Positions 10,932 to 25,942 of a DNA stretch of 64,000 nt are shown here, piece by piece (within the stretch, counting starts at the first letter, position 1; the number at the start of each line of letters is the position of its first letter). Where the stretch lies: assembly GCA_963978545.1 (NCBI GenBank), contig OZ021727.1:54882487-54946486 (forward strand). Reading direction: 5' to 3'. This stretch comes from Linyphia triangularis (Eukaryota; Arthropoda; Arachnida; Araneae; Linyphiidae). The notes beneath the pieces were generated by a model, which did no database searches, was not told the DNA's origin, and saw nothing but the letters and a program-made list of their open reading frames with translations. Both the position numbers and the translations under genes were made by a program.

Positions 10932-13900
10932 TATTGTTTGTAACAGCCGCATAACTTTGGTTACTTTATAAAATCAATATCTAAATTATATGTATTATTA
11001 AATTAATTAATATTAGCTTTTAACATTGCTCATTCTACAAAATAATTAGTAAAAGTAATAAAAAGCAATACCTTATCCTACTATTTTTTTTTTTTTTAAT
11101 TTGATTTGCTATATTAACCAGTATTGTTAGTTATTTTATAAAATAACCAGTAATTTTTCAAAATAGCAAAGTCACCAAATTTGACCTAACGTATATACTT
11201 GCAAATTAAAAAAATTTAGTGGAGTTTGATTATCACCAAGATAGCCATTTTAAAGAGAATTTTAATTAACACTTTCCGAAAATATCGTAAAACTAGCAAA
11301 ATTAAAATAATAATAATAAATTAAGAACAAAAGATAATATATTTCGAAATAAAAAAACGACGAGTTTTATCGGGTAATTAAATGTTGTAAGAAGTTATAA
11401 CGCCTTATTTAAAATGTATCAAAGTAGTTTTCATTAACTTACTGAATAAAAATTAATATAATAAACATATTTCAATTTTTTTTTCAATATTAGGCAAAAG
11501 TAGTAATGATAATTTAAGAAGATGTGGTATCCTTCAAACATTTTTTTTTTTTTTTTTTTTTACCTAAGCCTTTAAAATTATAATTTTTACACATGTGGGA
11601 GTATTGCTAAGAAAAAGCTAAATTTATTAAAAAAAAGTTCACATAATGCTCTAAATTTTCAAAATTTTAAAAAATTTAAAACAATTAATCGAATTTCTAA
11701 TTCTATCTTTTTTTCTTTTTTTTTCATTTTTCAATATTTTTATAAAAAAAATTTCCTAGTAACATACTCTAATTTTCTAGGCATAAGGTTTAGATTAAGT
11801 AAAATTGTTTTCGAGAAAAATATTAATTACTTTATCTATAGGTAAAAAAAGCGTAAAAAAGCGTATTTTTCAACTTTTAAATTTGTAAAAACAGTTTCTA
11901 TTTTTATTTTATTTTTATTAAAGTTTTTATTTTATTCAAAAATCCATGCTTATTTTTGTCAAATAGATATTAAGAATGAACCTAAAAAAATGTCAAGTCA
12001 TTTCATTCATATTTTCTGAAGTTTTAATATTTTGGATAAGGTGGGAATTTCAAAAATCACGAACAGAGGAAAATGCGTTCGAAATATTAAAGGAGCTATT
12101 GCAGCTAAGTTAAATTCTCCATAAAAATATAGTTTTTCTGCAATTACAGTAATTGGATCAGTTCAAAAACTTGCTTGAATAAGGAGATGGTTTCAAAGAT
12201 TATAAACACTCAAAAACCAGATAATTTATATTTTTATTATTTTTTGTAAAAACAAGGGGTACCTAGTTCCCTTAAAAAACATGAATCTTATTTTGTATTA
12301 ACAAAACTAATTTTTTAAAATTTTACTATTTCTTAAATAATTCGATTTCTACCTGAAGAATTGTAATACATTGCATCATTATTGTATTAATAGACTAGTT
12401 TATCTTCGTACAATGTTACTTTATACATTATTAATGCAGAATTTATTCTGATGCTTTCGTTTCTTGTTCCTTGTTTTTAAATACTTCATGCGTGAAATTG
12501 AATTCCCGCATTGTCACTTCTTGGATGGCAGTACACAGATACAATTCTAAACAAGTATTATTGAAGAATTTAATAGCCAATTTAAATATAATGCATTATT
12601 TTGGATAATGTGTAAAAAAAATTGCATGGTTTTGAGTAGTACTACTTTTTTATGACTTTTCAGGACACTTTATAGTTAATAATGTGATTAAATTTATAAT
12701 ATCCTTTAATTTTATCATTCTGAAGACAAACAAAAGTCGTTTAAAAGGCATGTTAAACAATTAAAGATATTTTATGTTCCTATGTTTAAGCATTTACCTA
12801 TCATATTACATTTATGTATGTATATTTAAACAAAAGTAAATCAATACTTTAGCAAATTACACCGCAATATCTAAGAGCAACCGTTTTGCTACAAAAAATT
12901 GTATAGAACTACCAGGCAATATGAAATTTATATTCAATATTTATTTTGATGATGTATGACTCCCTGGAAACCAAAACAATTTATGACAGTCTCTCTCGAA
13001 AGTGAGATAAAAAACAAAAATTCAATCCTTCATGGTATCAGTTAACAGTGACAAAATTTCAAAAGATTCAAATAGTAATATCTGTTTTTAAACATCGCGT
13101 AAATATTCAGAGCAGACAAAAATCAAAAATAGAATTGGAACTAACTAGCGTATTGCATCCAAAACGCTGGATCAAAACACTAACAAAGAAATGACACAGA
13201 AGTGATCATTTACATAACAAAGAATAGTGAAACAGGGGTTACGATGTGAAAGCAGAAGTTATCACAACTCAAAATGGCAGTCACATTTGTAGACATCGCA
13301 ACACATTCTTACAAATTACTGATGTAGGAATTGTGTTTCATATATTAATTTCTCCCTCCTTTTGAAAAGGTTCAATTTTGTTACCTGGAGGTGTAAACTA
13401 TTTAGGTAAAAAAGTAAAATAATGTGGAATTTCAATGAATCATTATGCATGTAAGTGGTTTTCTGCCTTTTGCTGTATTTTGCTTGGTAGTTTTGATGCT
13501 ATAGACACCGTTCCAATGCCAGTCATGTGTATTTTTTGCTATAATTATTTAGAAACAAAAGTGGGTGAGGCCATTCATTTTTAGAAAGTTTGTTACTGTA
13601 ACTCTTACCGGCAAAGCTGATTCTTGTTGTTGTCTCAGTGTCGAAAACCTCATTGAAAAACCTCTATTTCATTTTTAGTTATTAAATTTTTATCCTTCGC
13701 AAGGCAAGAATTTCGTATGTCAACGTAACTGTAAGGTCACTTTTAATTTTAATAACTTATAATCTATTAAACATTGTTAAACGTTAGCACTTATGATTCC
13801 ATTCACATTCATTAATGTATTATTATTATTATTAATATTTTTTTTTTTTTTTTAAATACGAAAAATTTAAATTGTTTTCTTGTTTGTTGGATTTTAAACT

Positions 13901-14714
13901 ACAACCAATATTACTTGGAAAATGCTTTCATAACTTATTAAATAGAGAACTGATAACATTTAGTTACTCTCAGCAGACAATCTAGCAACCCATGCAATTC
14001 CAATTTTTTTTTTCAAAACTATTTTCTTGTTTTAAAACTCTTAGAATTTATGGTTCAAAGTATTTTGGCAGAGTTTTCAGTGCGCGAATAGACTGAGTTT
14101 CCTCATGCATAGCTAACATTTTAAGACAAAACATTTAAACATTTTAATTGCCTACAATACTGGTCATTTCTTTGAAATTTGAAATGTATCCACCTGAAAC
14201 ACTTTTCATAGTTTCATTTAATTAAAATAAATGCCATTTTGGCTAGTACATTGATAAATATTTTCATAAATAGTAACGTTGGTGAATTTGGCGGCATTTC
14301 TTGGAAAAAAGTAATTAGAAAGGCATAATTTTGTCTGAGATAATTGATAGCAATTTGATTAACTGAAGATGCAGTTTGACAATAAATGCATGCGGAATTT
14401 AAATTTATACATTTCAATTTTATGAGTACGAATTAAAATTGATTAGATGCGAATTCACGATTATCCTTGTATTTATTTCTATTCATGTTTGCAGAAAATT
14501 TCATTGTTATCTTCTGTTCAAAGAAGGCTGCCAGATTTGTGACAAAATTATTAATTAAATTAGTTGTATCTAAAGAGTTTCTATTTGATAAAACATTTAT
14601 CAAATAAACATAAAAACAAACATCCATCCAATACTTATTTTCAGATACATTTTTAGATTGTATCGTTATCATTTTTACATGGACTATATATTTTTATTTC
14701 TGCCTACTTTATGA
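10318..14714. other. AT-rich stretch, no recognised gene
   Basis: This is low-complexity DNA with a poly-T run of about 40 nt (10890-10929) and shorter T runs near 11540-11562 and 13835-13852. On the minus strand a short open segment near 13613-13667 ends at a GTAAGAG donor but has a weak acceptor. No family was recognised. Confidence 0.45.
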
Positions 14715-14985
14715 TAAGCAGTGCTATGTTTCACCGGCTTTACTACGAAACACTACTCTGGATAACATGCCGCTAAAGCTCCTTTGGGGAGTGGAAAGCA
14801 AGAAGGGAATCAAGGTTAAAAGGCACTAGAGCTAAGGAAGGGGAAAAATTGACTGATCAACGCATTATACGGATGGTCAACCCAAATGAACTTCTAGTGC
14901 GTTGTAGCGTAAAGATTTTCGCTCGGATAGCACAACCATAGCAAAAGCCCCCGTGAGCTGAGCATCTTTCATTCTTTAGTTGTTT
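14715..14985. other. GC-richer block of unknown nature
   Basis: About 270 nt are markedly less AT-rich than the flanks, with no long open frame on either strand and no tRNA B-box-like or splice pattern. It could be a 5' leader, a conserved non-coding element or a decayed repeat. Nothing in it lets me choose. Confidence 0.3.
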
Positions 14986-16971
14986 TGTTTTTATCATGTT
15001 TTGTGTGAAAGTTAATTATATTTTGCGCTTGTTTGTTCCAAGGAAATGATGAGTTCGGTTAAATGCTCACTAAACGATTTAGGGGCTTGCTGTTTTGGAG
15101 ATGCAATTACTGTTTTTTAACTGTATGTGAAAAAAATTGAACATCAACGTTAAATTATAGTTTTCCTTTTGTTTTCTAGGGAATTGTAATTAGGATATTT
15201 TTTTGGTTGCTTTAATTTTGAGTTGAGAATATAAGCTGTCGTAAAATGGAAATTGTTACACTGACTTTAGTGAGCATTTACAATCATAATTTTTAGATTA
15301 TTTAAGATATACATATACATTCGGAATTGTAAAATTTGACTCAAGTCTGCGTTTTTGGTATTTTGTTTTAAAATATTATGTAATTCATTACCTTTAAAAT
15401 AATACCATTTTCTTTCTGAGACTCAAATTACATTTTAAATTATAATGGGTTTTGTGAACCTGTTTTGTATCACGTTCATTAGTGTAGTAAACTTTAAACG
15501 CGTTTTCTGAAGAATGACATTTTGGTGTTATATAACTTTACGCCGACGGTCATAACTTCATAATAAATTGTCCGATTTACAAAATTCTAATTTTGTTTTG
15601 TAGACACAAGTTGTGAATGTATTTGCTATTAAGAATCTAACATATATTGTTATAAACACATTTTTTTATGAATATTTTAATCGTAAGTTTTTGTTAAAAA
15701 CTATGTATTTTTTTAAACATTTTATTTAAAACTTAATAATTATATAAATATTGCAGCCAAATTCAAAATTCCCCATAGGAACATGCGTCAATATAATATT
15801 TTTTATTTTCAATAAAAATCATACCTCTATGTTAATTACAATTTTATATACATAAATGCATCATTTTTAATTCTGATATACTGCCAAAAAGTTTGAAAAT
15901 ATAACCTAAAAATTAAAGAAAATCATCTCAATTGTACATGTGCAGATAGATCATTGCTTGAAATCCACATAATAGTAATTAAGTGATTATGATTGAAATT
16001 ATATTTACCAAACTATATATTTTGTTTGATAATTTCGAGAAGTAATTAATCAAATTAACTGACACAATTACTCAAACAAATTAGTTTTCTTCTTCTCTCT
16101 AAATTGTGTTCATCAAATAATTTTCAAGCAATTTGATTATTTTTATAATAATTTTTTTTTTCGTTCTGTAGCATTTAGGTAATAAAGAGACATAATTAAA
16201 TTATTTGCCATCATAAGAAACATTCAAATGAATATTTTTATTTCCTTATTCTTTTTCGAAATTTTGTGTAAATTTATTTATTAACAGTTGCTATGCTTTG
16301 AAATTCGATTATTTGAAAGAAAAATGATGATTATGAGACAAAAGAACATTGTAAAAAATATTAAAATATTATAAAACATATACAAATAATAATTTACTGA
16401 AATATTCAAACTATGGAACTCAACATACAATAAAACATATTACACAATAAGATCCAGCACATTAATTTATTTAATTAATCTTTTTCTATACTGCACTTTC
16501 GAAAGAATTTCTCAGATTTTAAATTTTCATTCAATTAATTATATTTGTCAAATATCTTTAAAGAAAAAAGAAAAAACTTTAATTGCTTTTGACTAGATGA
16601 GAGCAATGACTGATTGGGAATTGAATTACATAAAAACTTAACTAAAATGTCGATAGTGTTTGAATACATAAATTTCAAAAATTCCCATTTGCAATCTTTT
16701 TGAACAAGTATGTTTTCAAAGATAAACCAATTACATATAAATTATTTATTTTCTCGTAAAAACTATTTGTTAAGAAATGGAAGTTTTAGAATATTAAATT
16801 TTAATTAGATGAACGATTGAAGTTTGATTATAAATATCACAATTCTAGAATAAATCTCACAATTTTATCAATATAAGTAAGCTATACATATTTAATCAAT
16901 CTTCAAAGATATTAATTTTGCTTCATGATTTATTTCCAAGAAAATATTTAATACTTTAACTTTCATTTTAG
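14986..16971. other. AT-rich stretch, presumed intron upstream of exon
   Basis: No gene was recognised. The last bases (tttaactttcattttag, ending 16971) form a pyrimidine-rich 3' splice site for the candidate exon that follows, so at least the end of this stretch is probably intronic. Confidence 0.4.
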
Positions 16972-17073
16972 ATTCATGAAACGGGGATGTGCAGTACATT
17001 TAAGATTTATAGAACTCTGCCTCGCATTTCTGATTTATATTCTACGTTTCACGAAACACATTCACATTTAAGG
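16972..17073 (+). CDS. Candidate internal coding exon (102 nt, 34 codons)
   Basis: The segment lies between a pyrimidine-rich acceptor (ttcattttag, AG at 16970-16971) and a donor (AGG|GTAAGA, GT at 17074-17075). Between them one frame is open for exactly 34 codons, giving a phase 0-0 exon. The peptide starts IHETGMCSTFKIYRTLPRIS and continues with a His/Ser-rich end (DLYSTFHE, THSHLR). Its composition is much less AT-rich than the introns around it. It looks like a conserved exon of a long-intron host gene, but I cannot name the protein. No neighbouring exon was found, as expected if introns exceed the window. Alternatives are a decoy exon or a pseudo-exon from an old retrocopy. Confidence 0.5.
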
Positions 17074-19828
<2,755 letters not shown>

Positions 19829-19937
19829 CAAATAGGAGTTTGGATTAAGTAATACAATATATAAATGGGAAATTCGATTTGCCGTTTTCAGTCATTATAT
19901 TATCAATATATTATATGTCATTATATTATATGTCAAC

Positions 19938-20130
19938 GATATGGGAGGAATACAAAGAACTCAGTTCGGAACAGGCTTGAAACTGCGACCAAAGTTCTTA
20001 GGACCTTATAAAGTGACATTTGTGAAAGGAAATGATCGATATGAGGTAGTCAAAGTAGGTAAACATGAATGACCAAATATTACAACATCTGCTGTAAACC
20101 ACATGAAACCTTGGCCTGAACATTAACTTT
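19938..20130 (+). pseudogene. Gypsy-3 pol C-terminal remnant
   Basis: About 55 codons encode the last part of a Ty3/gypsy Pol, the basic region after the integrase core. 'LKLRPKFLGPYKV' and 'NDRYEVVKVGKHE' are visible, then an in-frame TGA, then an 'HMKPWP' ending. The first motif is the chromodomain-like GPY/F module (here GPY) of gypsy integrases. The rest of pol is missing upstream, where the (AT)n tract lies, so the copy is 5' truncated. It differs from both gypsy-1 and gypsy-2. Confidence 0.7.
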
Positions 20131-20570
20131 GACTCTTTACAAATTGGACTGTCAAACTGAACTTAACAAAATTTACTTTTCAAAAAACTGTTATTACAAT
20201 CTTTTAGTGTCCTAAATGAACTGTATATATACATGTTTTCTTATTTTAATTTCAATTACTTTACATGTCTTTTCATTTCAGTTTACCATTATTTAGCATC
20301 GTATTAGCACTAGTAATCGAGGACGAGGATCTTGTCAGGATGATCGAGTTGTTGGAACCAACAGTCATTCTCCTCTCTCATAGTAGCAACGCCCTCTGGC
20401 GAGAAGGAGCAGAAGCACTCAATAATTATTAAACTCACACAATTCCTGTAGATCTGCCATGTAAGACACACGCAAGCATTAGGCTCTGTCAATATGATTA
20501 CCTATTAAACAAAGAGACCGATTCACCGTCTCGTCACTTTCTCCCTGCCGGTACACCCATCTCCACAAAA
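20131..20570 (+). mobile_element. Probable 3' LTR region of gypsy-3 remnant
   Basis: This sequence directly follows the pol C-terminus and includes a GC-richer part at 20318-20560 that looks like LTR sequence. No second LTR is present for comparison, so the boundaries are estimates. Confidence 0.4.
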
Positions 20571-21230
20571 ATAAAAGTGATAACATGTTACAATATTCAC
20601 ACTAAAAATTTTAAACTGTTTTCACTGTGATGGGGCTTAAAATAGTATAAAAGAGTTTGGCGATTTTTGTCACAGAAGTCTAGAATTTTCAATATTGAAA
20701 ATGAAAAAAGTTGAAGGAAAGTAACAGTAAAAAATGTCAGAAAATATCAAAGATTCAAAAGATGTGGTACAAGTCGTCTACTATTTATATGGTTCCAGTT
20801 TTCCTGTACAAGTAATTTTGCTTTCATAAATTCAAAGGTTTGGAATGCTTATGTAACGTGCCGCCAAAAAGTACCGAGATTTCTTTCGGGTGACAACTTT
20901 ATAAATAATCCAGCATGGATGAATTTTAAAACCTGTAATAGTGTTTTGCATTCAATCATTCACTTGACATGTTGGAGCATTTAGTTGGTGTCACTGAAAG
21001 AAATGTCTCAACTAAGTATAGTATACACAAAAAATCTCTAACTGCCTTAACTCAGTGTCAAAAGGGTGGAACAGTTTGAAAAGTCTTACTCTAAACCCAC
21101 TTACTAAACAACCACAGTTTGAAATATCCTTACATCCCTCGACAAGACCAGAAGACGACTTGCTGGGATTTTTTCCACAGGGCGAGTAAGGGCGGCATGG
21201 GATTTAAAGTGTTAAACCCCTAAATGACTT
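20571..21230. other. Decayed sequence upstream of gypsy-1 gag
   Basis: Fragmentary frames here probably belong to the N-terminal gag of gypsy-1, or to unrelated flank. I see no 5' LTR matching the one at 40400, so that end of gypsy-1 is deleted or unrecognisable. Confidence 0.35.
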
Positions 21231-21402
21231 GAGGACCAGTGATCAAATTAAGCGTCGCGTTCCACCCGATGTCCGAGAACATTTCCTGGACAATTGGCCG
21301 GATTTGGTCAGCCCTATTGAACTTGCGAATAAGTTAGACTCTTACGACGAAGTTCGAAGCGTAAGACAAAAGGCTACATCTCAAGAGCCAAGGAGGAATT
21401 AA
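21231..21402 (+). pseudogene. Gypsy-1 gag remnant
   Basis: An open stretch in one frame begins near 'RTSDQIKRRVPPDV' and runs through 'ELANKLDSYDEVRS' to a stop at 21402. It fits the capsid C-terminal part of gypsy Gag, with the 'P..V..H.....P......ELA...D.Y' pattern. The frame is broken on both sides, so no full Gag can be made. Confidence 0.55.
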
Positions 21403-21659
21403 TGTCCGAAGGGTCTTCAACGGGACGAATATAACCAAAATTCTATATCTGGTCCACATAAGATGAAAGCGTTTCATTCAAACCCTAGAAATAAAACTGA
21501 AAATGAGTAAAGACCAACTGTCAGTTGTTATGGTTGAGTTAAAATAGGAGTGATTAATACTAATTGTCCCACCTGTTAACCGGGAAGAAATGAGAACATT
21601 GATGTCAACTTCTTGATAAAATGTACACCTACCAAGCAACAAGCTCATCACTAGCTTTG

Positions 21660-22313
21660 CTTGACACCAACATATGAGGTGTGAATGCTCGAGTCTTTGC
21701 AGACCCTGGTGCCTCCAGATCGGTAGCTGGAGCGATCTTATATTCCTGTTTTTTGCACAAGGATGTGAAATTCCAACCCACAACAATTGCGATGACATTG
21801 GCAAAAGGATGCAAGTCCCCGGAAGAAGCGTACACCACCCCTGTGAACATTAGCATTGAAGAGAAATACATTACATTGGATATTCTGGCTCTGCTAAGAG
21901 CAAAATGGAATCGTACTCTGCTTTAGATAGACTTCCTGGAAAAGACTGGTATCGTACTCAACATGAAGTTCAGAAATTGGTTCTTCAATGAGAAATCAAA
22001 GTGGAAGATTCTCTTACAAGAAGATATTCCAGTTAGCATCTTACATACGGGTAGAAGCTGTTCCAGAACCAGACGTTTCACAACCAGTTCTCTCTGAACA
22101 AGGCGTCCTGCCTAAAGGCCGAGCAGCATCCCAGATTAATGAGGTTGTGCAACCATTCAACTGTAAACTTCGAGAAGAGGAAGGAGAAGGCTTATCCAAT
22201 AAGCAGCGAACCCAATGAAACCATTTGGTAATGGAGTTCCAGGATAGCTTCAGTCCCGGGGAGACCCTACACCATATCTGGAGCATCGCATTGACGCAGG
22301 AAATGCACCCCCG
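21660..22313 (+). pseudogene. Gypsy-1 aspartic protease and linker remnant
   Basis: At 21681-21926 a frame encodes 'NARVFADPGASRSVAGA', a retropepsin active site in which the D-T/S-G triad has become D-P-G. 'TPVNISIE' follows. A frameshift comes after, and from 21988 a linker leads into RT. Loss of the Thr/Ser next to the catalytic Asp would be expected to impair the enzyme. Confidence 0.65.
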
Positions 22314-22997
22314 GTGGCAACTACACCATATCGCATGCCACCTGCGCGCCAGGAGGTGCTCAAAAAGGAATTGGACTCTCTCCTTGCCTCTGGAGCTATA
22401 GAAGAATGGGACTCACCTTATGCGGCACCAGTTGTGCTGATCCTTAATCCAAATGAAGAATTCAGGCTATACGTGGACTACAGGAATTCAAATTCTCTCA
22501 TGAAATCTGATCCGTACCCATCACCGAGCACCGATGATCTGTTGCAGAAAGCCTCAAAGACTAACTTTATGCCCACCATCAATCTAAAAGCAGATTACCT
22601 TCAAATCAAGGTGTATCATCTGAACCAGTATAAAACTGCTTTTGTTCGTGTCTTTGGAGCTCATCGCTTCATTCGAATGCCTTTCGGATTGAAGACAACT
22701 CCAGCAACTTTCCAAAAACTGATAGATATTTTCAGAAGTGGGCTAAAGGTCAATATATTTGCCAATTTGGATGACATAATTGTAATGTTTCCAACGTTTG
22801 TACAGCGTATTGAATATGTGCGCCTAGTCTTTAAAAGACTTCAACAATTTAAGTTACACGCAATTCGTGAGAAGTGTCACTTCGTTAGCCAGAAAGTCAA
22901 ATACCTTGGACATTTCATTACAAGTTGCGGTATTGAAGTTGACCCTGCAAATGTGGCAGCCATTCTGGATATTCCTCCACCGAAGAATGTAAACTAG
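22314..22997 (+). pseudogene. Gypsy-1 reverse transcriptase (longest intact part)
   Basis: This 227-codon open stretch is Ty3/gypsy RT. 'LLASGAIEEWDSPYAAPVVL' is RT block 1. 'FRMPFGLKTTPATFQ'-type sequence (IRMPFGLKTTPATFQ) marks palm block 4, about residues 122-136. The catalytic box is at residues 150-154 as A-N-L-D-D, so the usual Tyr of YxDD is Asn (AAT, 22764-22766). 'VKYLGHFITSCGIEVDP' is the thumb-proximal motif. The stop at 22995-22997 falls before the connection domain; after it the sequence continues in other frames into RNase H. The initial ATG is an internal Met of pol, not a true start. Confidence 0.85.
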
Positions 22998-23477
22998 CTT
23001 CAATCTTTTCTACAGACCTGCAGCTAGTTTAGACGCTGTATAGCTAACTTTACTGGAATCGCAAAACTACTGAGCAATCTCACAAGAAAACAAACTGCCT
23101 GGACCTGGAGTTTGGAAGAGCAGAACCGCTTTGATGCCTTGAAGAAAAGCCTTATTTCACCACCAGTCCTCAGACAATTAGACGAGAGCCAACCGTTCCT
23201 TCTGAGAACTGATGCATCGGCCTACGCTATGGGAGACTTCCTTAGTCAAGGGCAAGATTCGGAAGAACACCCAATATAGTATGCCAGTCGTCTTCTTATT
23301 CTGACTGAGAGAAATTACTCCACAACTGAACGGAAAGATCTAGTCGTCGTCTGAGGATTGAAGAAGTATAGAGGATACATCGGAGGGGTTTAAATCCGGG
23401 TCGTTTCGGATCATCAATCGCTGAAATGGTTGTTGAGTTTAAAAACACCTACAGGATGTCTGGCTCGGTGGGCTCTA
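22998..23477 (+). pseudogene. Gypsy-1 RNase H, 5' part
   Basis: With several stops, the frame gives the connection region and RNase H: 'TAWTWSLEEQNRFDALK', 'FLLRTDASAYAMGDFLSQGQ' with the first catalytic Asp, 'YSTTERKDLVVV' with the catalytic Glu, and 'VSDHQSLKWLL' with the third acidic residue. It stops abruptly after 'LARWAL' at 23477, where the solo LTR begins. The frame resumes seamlessly at 25123. Confidence 0.8.
23473..23477 (+). repeat. Target duplication CTCTA, left copy
   Basis: These five bases are repeated at 25118-25122 on the other side of the inserted LTR. A single copy restores the RNase H reading frame (WAL|QIQ). Confidence 0.9.
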
Positions 23478-25117
23478 TGTGGTGAAGTGGCATTTGGATG
23501 AGTGTTCTCACCCAAAACACTTCAACCCCTTTTCAGTGTTTTTTAATTAATTTGTGAGGTTTAATTTTGTGTGGTTTTAATTGTGTTTGCACTGGTGGTT
23601 GATGACTCAGTTTAAAAGTAAAGGGTCTGGTACACCCTACTGTCCTCTGCCTCGTTAAAACCAGATGTTTTTGGGGAAAGAGTTGTGTTCGGGGATTTTT
23701 GTCGGTCTAGGCTGGCTTAGAACGGATGCAAGTCGGATATATTTCGATCCTGAATGTCAAGCGGGATATGTTTATATGACGGAGGTCAGAGAGGTGAATT
23801 TCGCAACGAAACCAATAATCGCCTGGCCGGGCAAAAAGGGTTCAGCCCTGATTGCTTGTAGGCGTAGGTTATGGTCCAATGAAGGGCGCAGTATCTATAG
23901 CAAAGCTGGTAGTGCACCAATTGCATTCTGACCAAGTTTTTAAAAGCTGGTACAACTCTGAAAAATAAAGATTTCACGACCCTCTCTGCTCTGGCTACCT
24001 TGTCTACCAACAGGTGCGTGGGGGACGCAACGATCTCGCTCTGACCGGCTAACTCTAGGGTAGAGCCCTGAGATGATGTATTCCTGCATGAACGGGTAAG
24101 TCCTTCTGGCATTCGTTCTCGCTTGCACAGTAAATCCGCAAAAGTTTAATATGTTTAAAATTAATTTAAGTGTTAATTTAATTTAACCTTCTGAGGGTCA
24201 CGGGCGTATATATCCGTCATTTGATCCCCAGTTTTTCCAGCAATACACAACCTTTTTAAATTTATAAATAAAATATAAAATAAAATATTTTTTAAATCTT
24301 TTTATTAGGATGATAGTTTAAAACCTACTTAAAACAAAATAAATAAAAAATAATTAAAAAAAATTATATATTTGGATCAGAAATAAAATTTAAAATTATT
24401 GCAGGGAAAACAACTGTATAATTTCGCCCATTCCCTTGACGCTCAGAGGGTTAAGTTTGGAGGACAGCTTTTTTTAGTAGAAGAATTTGTGTTTGCGTAG
24501 TGAGAAATGGCAACGTTTACTTTCTCAGTAAAATTAAGTTTAGTGCGATTGTAATTTAAATATAAGTGTGTTTAATTAAATAAATAACTGTCTAGTTTAA
24601 TAGGTTGAATTAATGTGTATTTGGAAACAGAGTTTAAGTAGTAGTAAGTTCCGTTTTAATATTGTTATATGACAATATCACGAGTCTCTCTCAACCACAG
24701 GCGCCGTATTGTATTTGTGACTCTATGTATTGTATAAACCATTGTGTTCTCTTTCGTATTAATTTACAGTATTCAAAATAAATTATTCAATTTAACCTCA
24801 AACTGGACTCTTTTTTTATAAGAGAATCGTTCTTGGGTGCGGGATGTTCATTTCCCTTACAGGTAGGGTTCTGTTGCTGTCAATGCTGTCGTTGGTTCAG
24901 GTAAATTACTTTATTGTACTTAGGTCGAGAATTTAACTTAATGTGGTGTAACTTATTGATAACCCTTGTTTTCAATGAACCTTGCCCTAACACGTCCGTA
25001 AGATTTGGCGCTTATAACTTAAAACACAACGCAAACTGTCAGGAAACTATTAATTGGTTAATTAATTTAATCTATATGTATTTTTGGGCTAAAGTTAGCG
25101 GGCGTCACCTTACGACA
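23478..25117. mobile_element. Solo LTR (1640 bp) in gypsy-1 RNase H
   Basis: The insert starts TGTGGTG and ends ACGACA, the TG...CA ends of an LTR, and is bounded by 5-bp duplications CTCTA. It has no gag or pol, so it is a solo LTR left by recombination between two LTRs. Removing it joins 'LARWAL' to 'QIQSFNLKFDYVPGK' in frame, which fixes both boundaries to the base. An AATAAA signal lies near 24776-24781. A small MITE (24187-24450) is inserted inside. No full-length relative is present in the window. Confidence 0.9.
24187..24450. mobile_element. 264-bp piggyBac-type MITE
   Basis: TTAA occurs immediately outside both ends (24183-24186 and 24451-24454). The terminal inverted repeats are CCTTCTGAGGGTCACGGG on the left and CCCTCTGAGCGTCAAGGG (reverse complement of the right end), 15 of 18 identical. 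The interior is AT-rich and non-coding. TTAA duplication plus CCY-starting ends is the piggyBac pattern. It must have been moved by a transposase encoded elsewhere. Confidence 0.85.
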
Positions 25118-25122
25118 CTCTA

Positions 25123-25483
25123 CAAATACAATCATTCAACTTAAAGTTTGACTACGTACCTGGGAAGCAAATGTATTTGCAGATATGTTATCTCGACATC
25201 AGTGTACCCATGGTTATTTAGATTGCGTGTCCTGTGCTGTTATGATGGACCTCCCCAGCAAGTCGTCTAGTGACATCAGGGAATAACAACTCAAAGATGA
25301 AAATTTTAAGCCTCAATTGGACGAATCGTGGTTACCTCATGGCCCAAGGAGTATTCTATAGATACTCACTAGATTCCGACTCGAAGGAAGCACAGCTAGT
25401 AGTTCCCAAATAAAAATGAATCAACATTCTAAAAGAACATCACGATGCTCCAACTGCCGTCAACTATGGTGAAAAGGGGACTT
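25123..25483 (+). pseudogene. Gypsy-1 RNase H 3' part and RH-IN linker
   Basis: The frame resumes after the solo LTR with 'QIQSFNLKFDYVPGK', the end of RNase H. With a small frameshift it continues through 'ADMLSRHQCTHGYLD' and ends in 'HHDAPTAVNYG', the first part of the HHCC zinc module of integrase. It is interrupted at the TTAA (25484-25487) by the DNA transposon and continues at 39315. Confidence 0.75.
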
Positions 25484-25487
25484 TTAA
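25484..25487. repeat. TTAA target duplication, left
   Basis: TTAA here and at 39311-39314 flank the DNA transposon. One copy restores the gypsy-1 sequence act-ttt-aaa-aga-atc in frame. Confidence 0.85.
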
Positions 25488-25942
25488 GGGGAGACAAGAC
25501 TTAAAAACCAAAAAAAAAAATCGAATTTTCAATTCTTATTGCTTTGGATAGATGACAGCACAGGGAATCGATTGTTATCGAATTTGAAAAATTTGAATAA
25601 TTATTTATTATTAAAAAAACTAAAAAACAAAAGTAAACAAATGTGCCACTCCCCCTTTTCACTGACAGCTGATTTATGGATGTTTGTTTGTAAAGTTTCT
25701 CTAGAAATATTTTTTAAACTTTAATTATTTTTAAGTAACTGTGGCTCTCAACTTTTCAATATCGATAACTACAACTGTAACTGAATATTGTTAATGTTTA
25801 TTTAGAAAAGAAACGTGCTTATGCTTTATGCATTTTATTATTCTTTGAACTGAACACGGTTTTTGGTATCGGTGAAATTTCATTTAATTTTTCAAGTTCG
25901 ATTTATTTATTTGTATATTTAAACAAATATTTTACCACTATA

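Noticed and set aside
13613..13667. Short minus-strand open segment ending at GTAAGAG
   Set aside because: About 18 codons with a poor acceptor; indistinguishable from chance.
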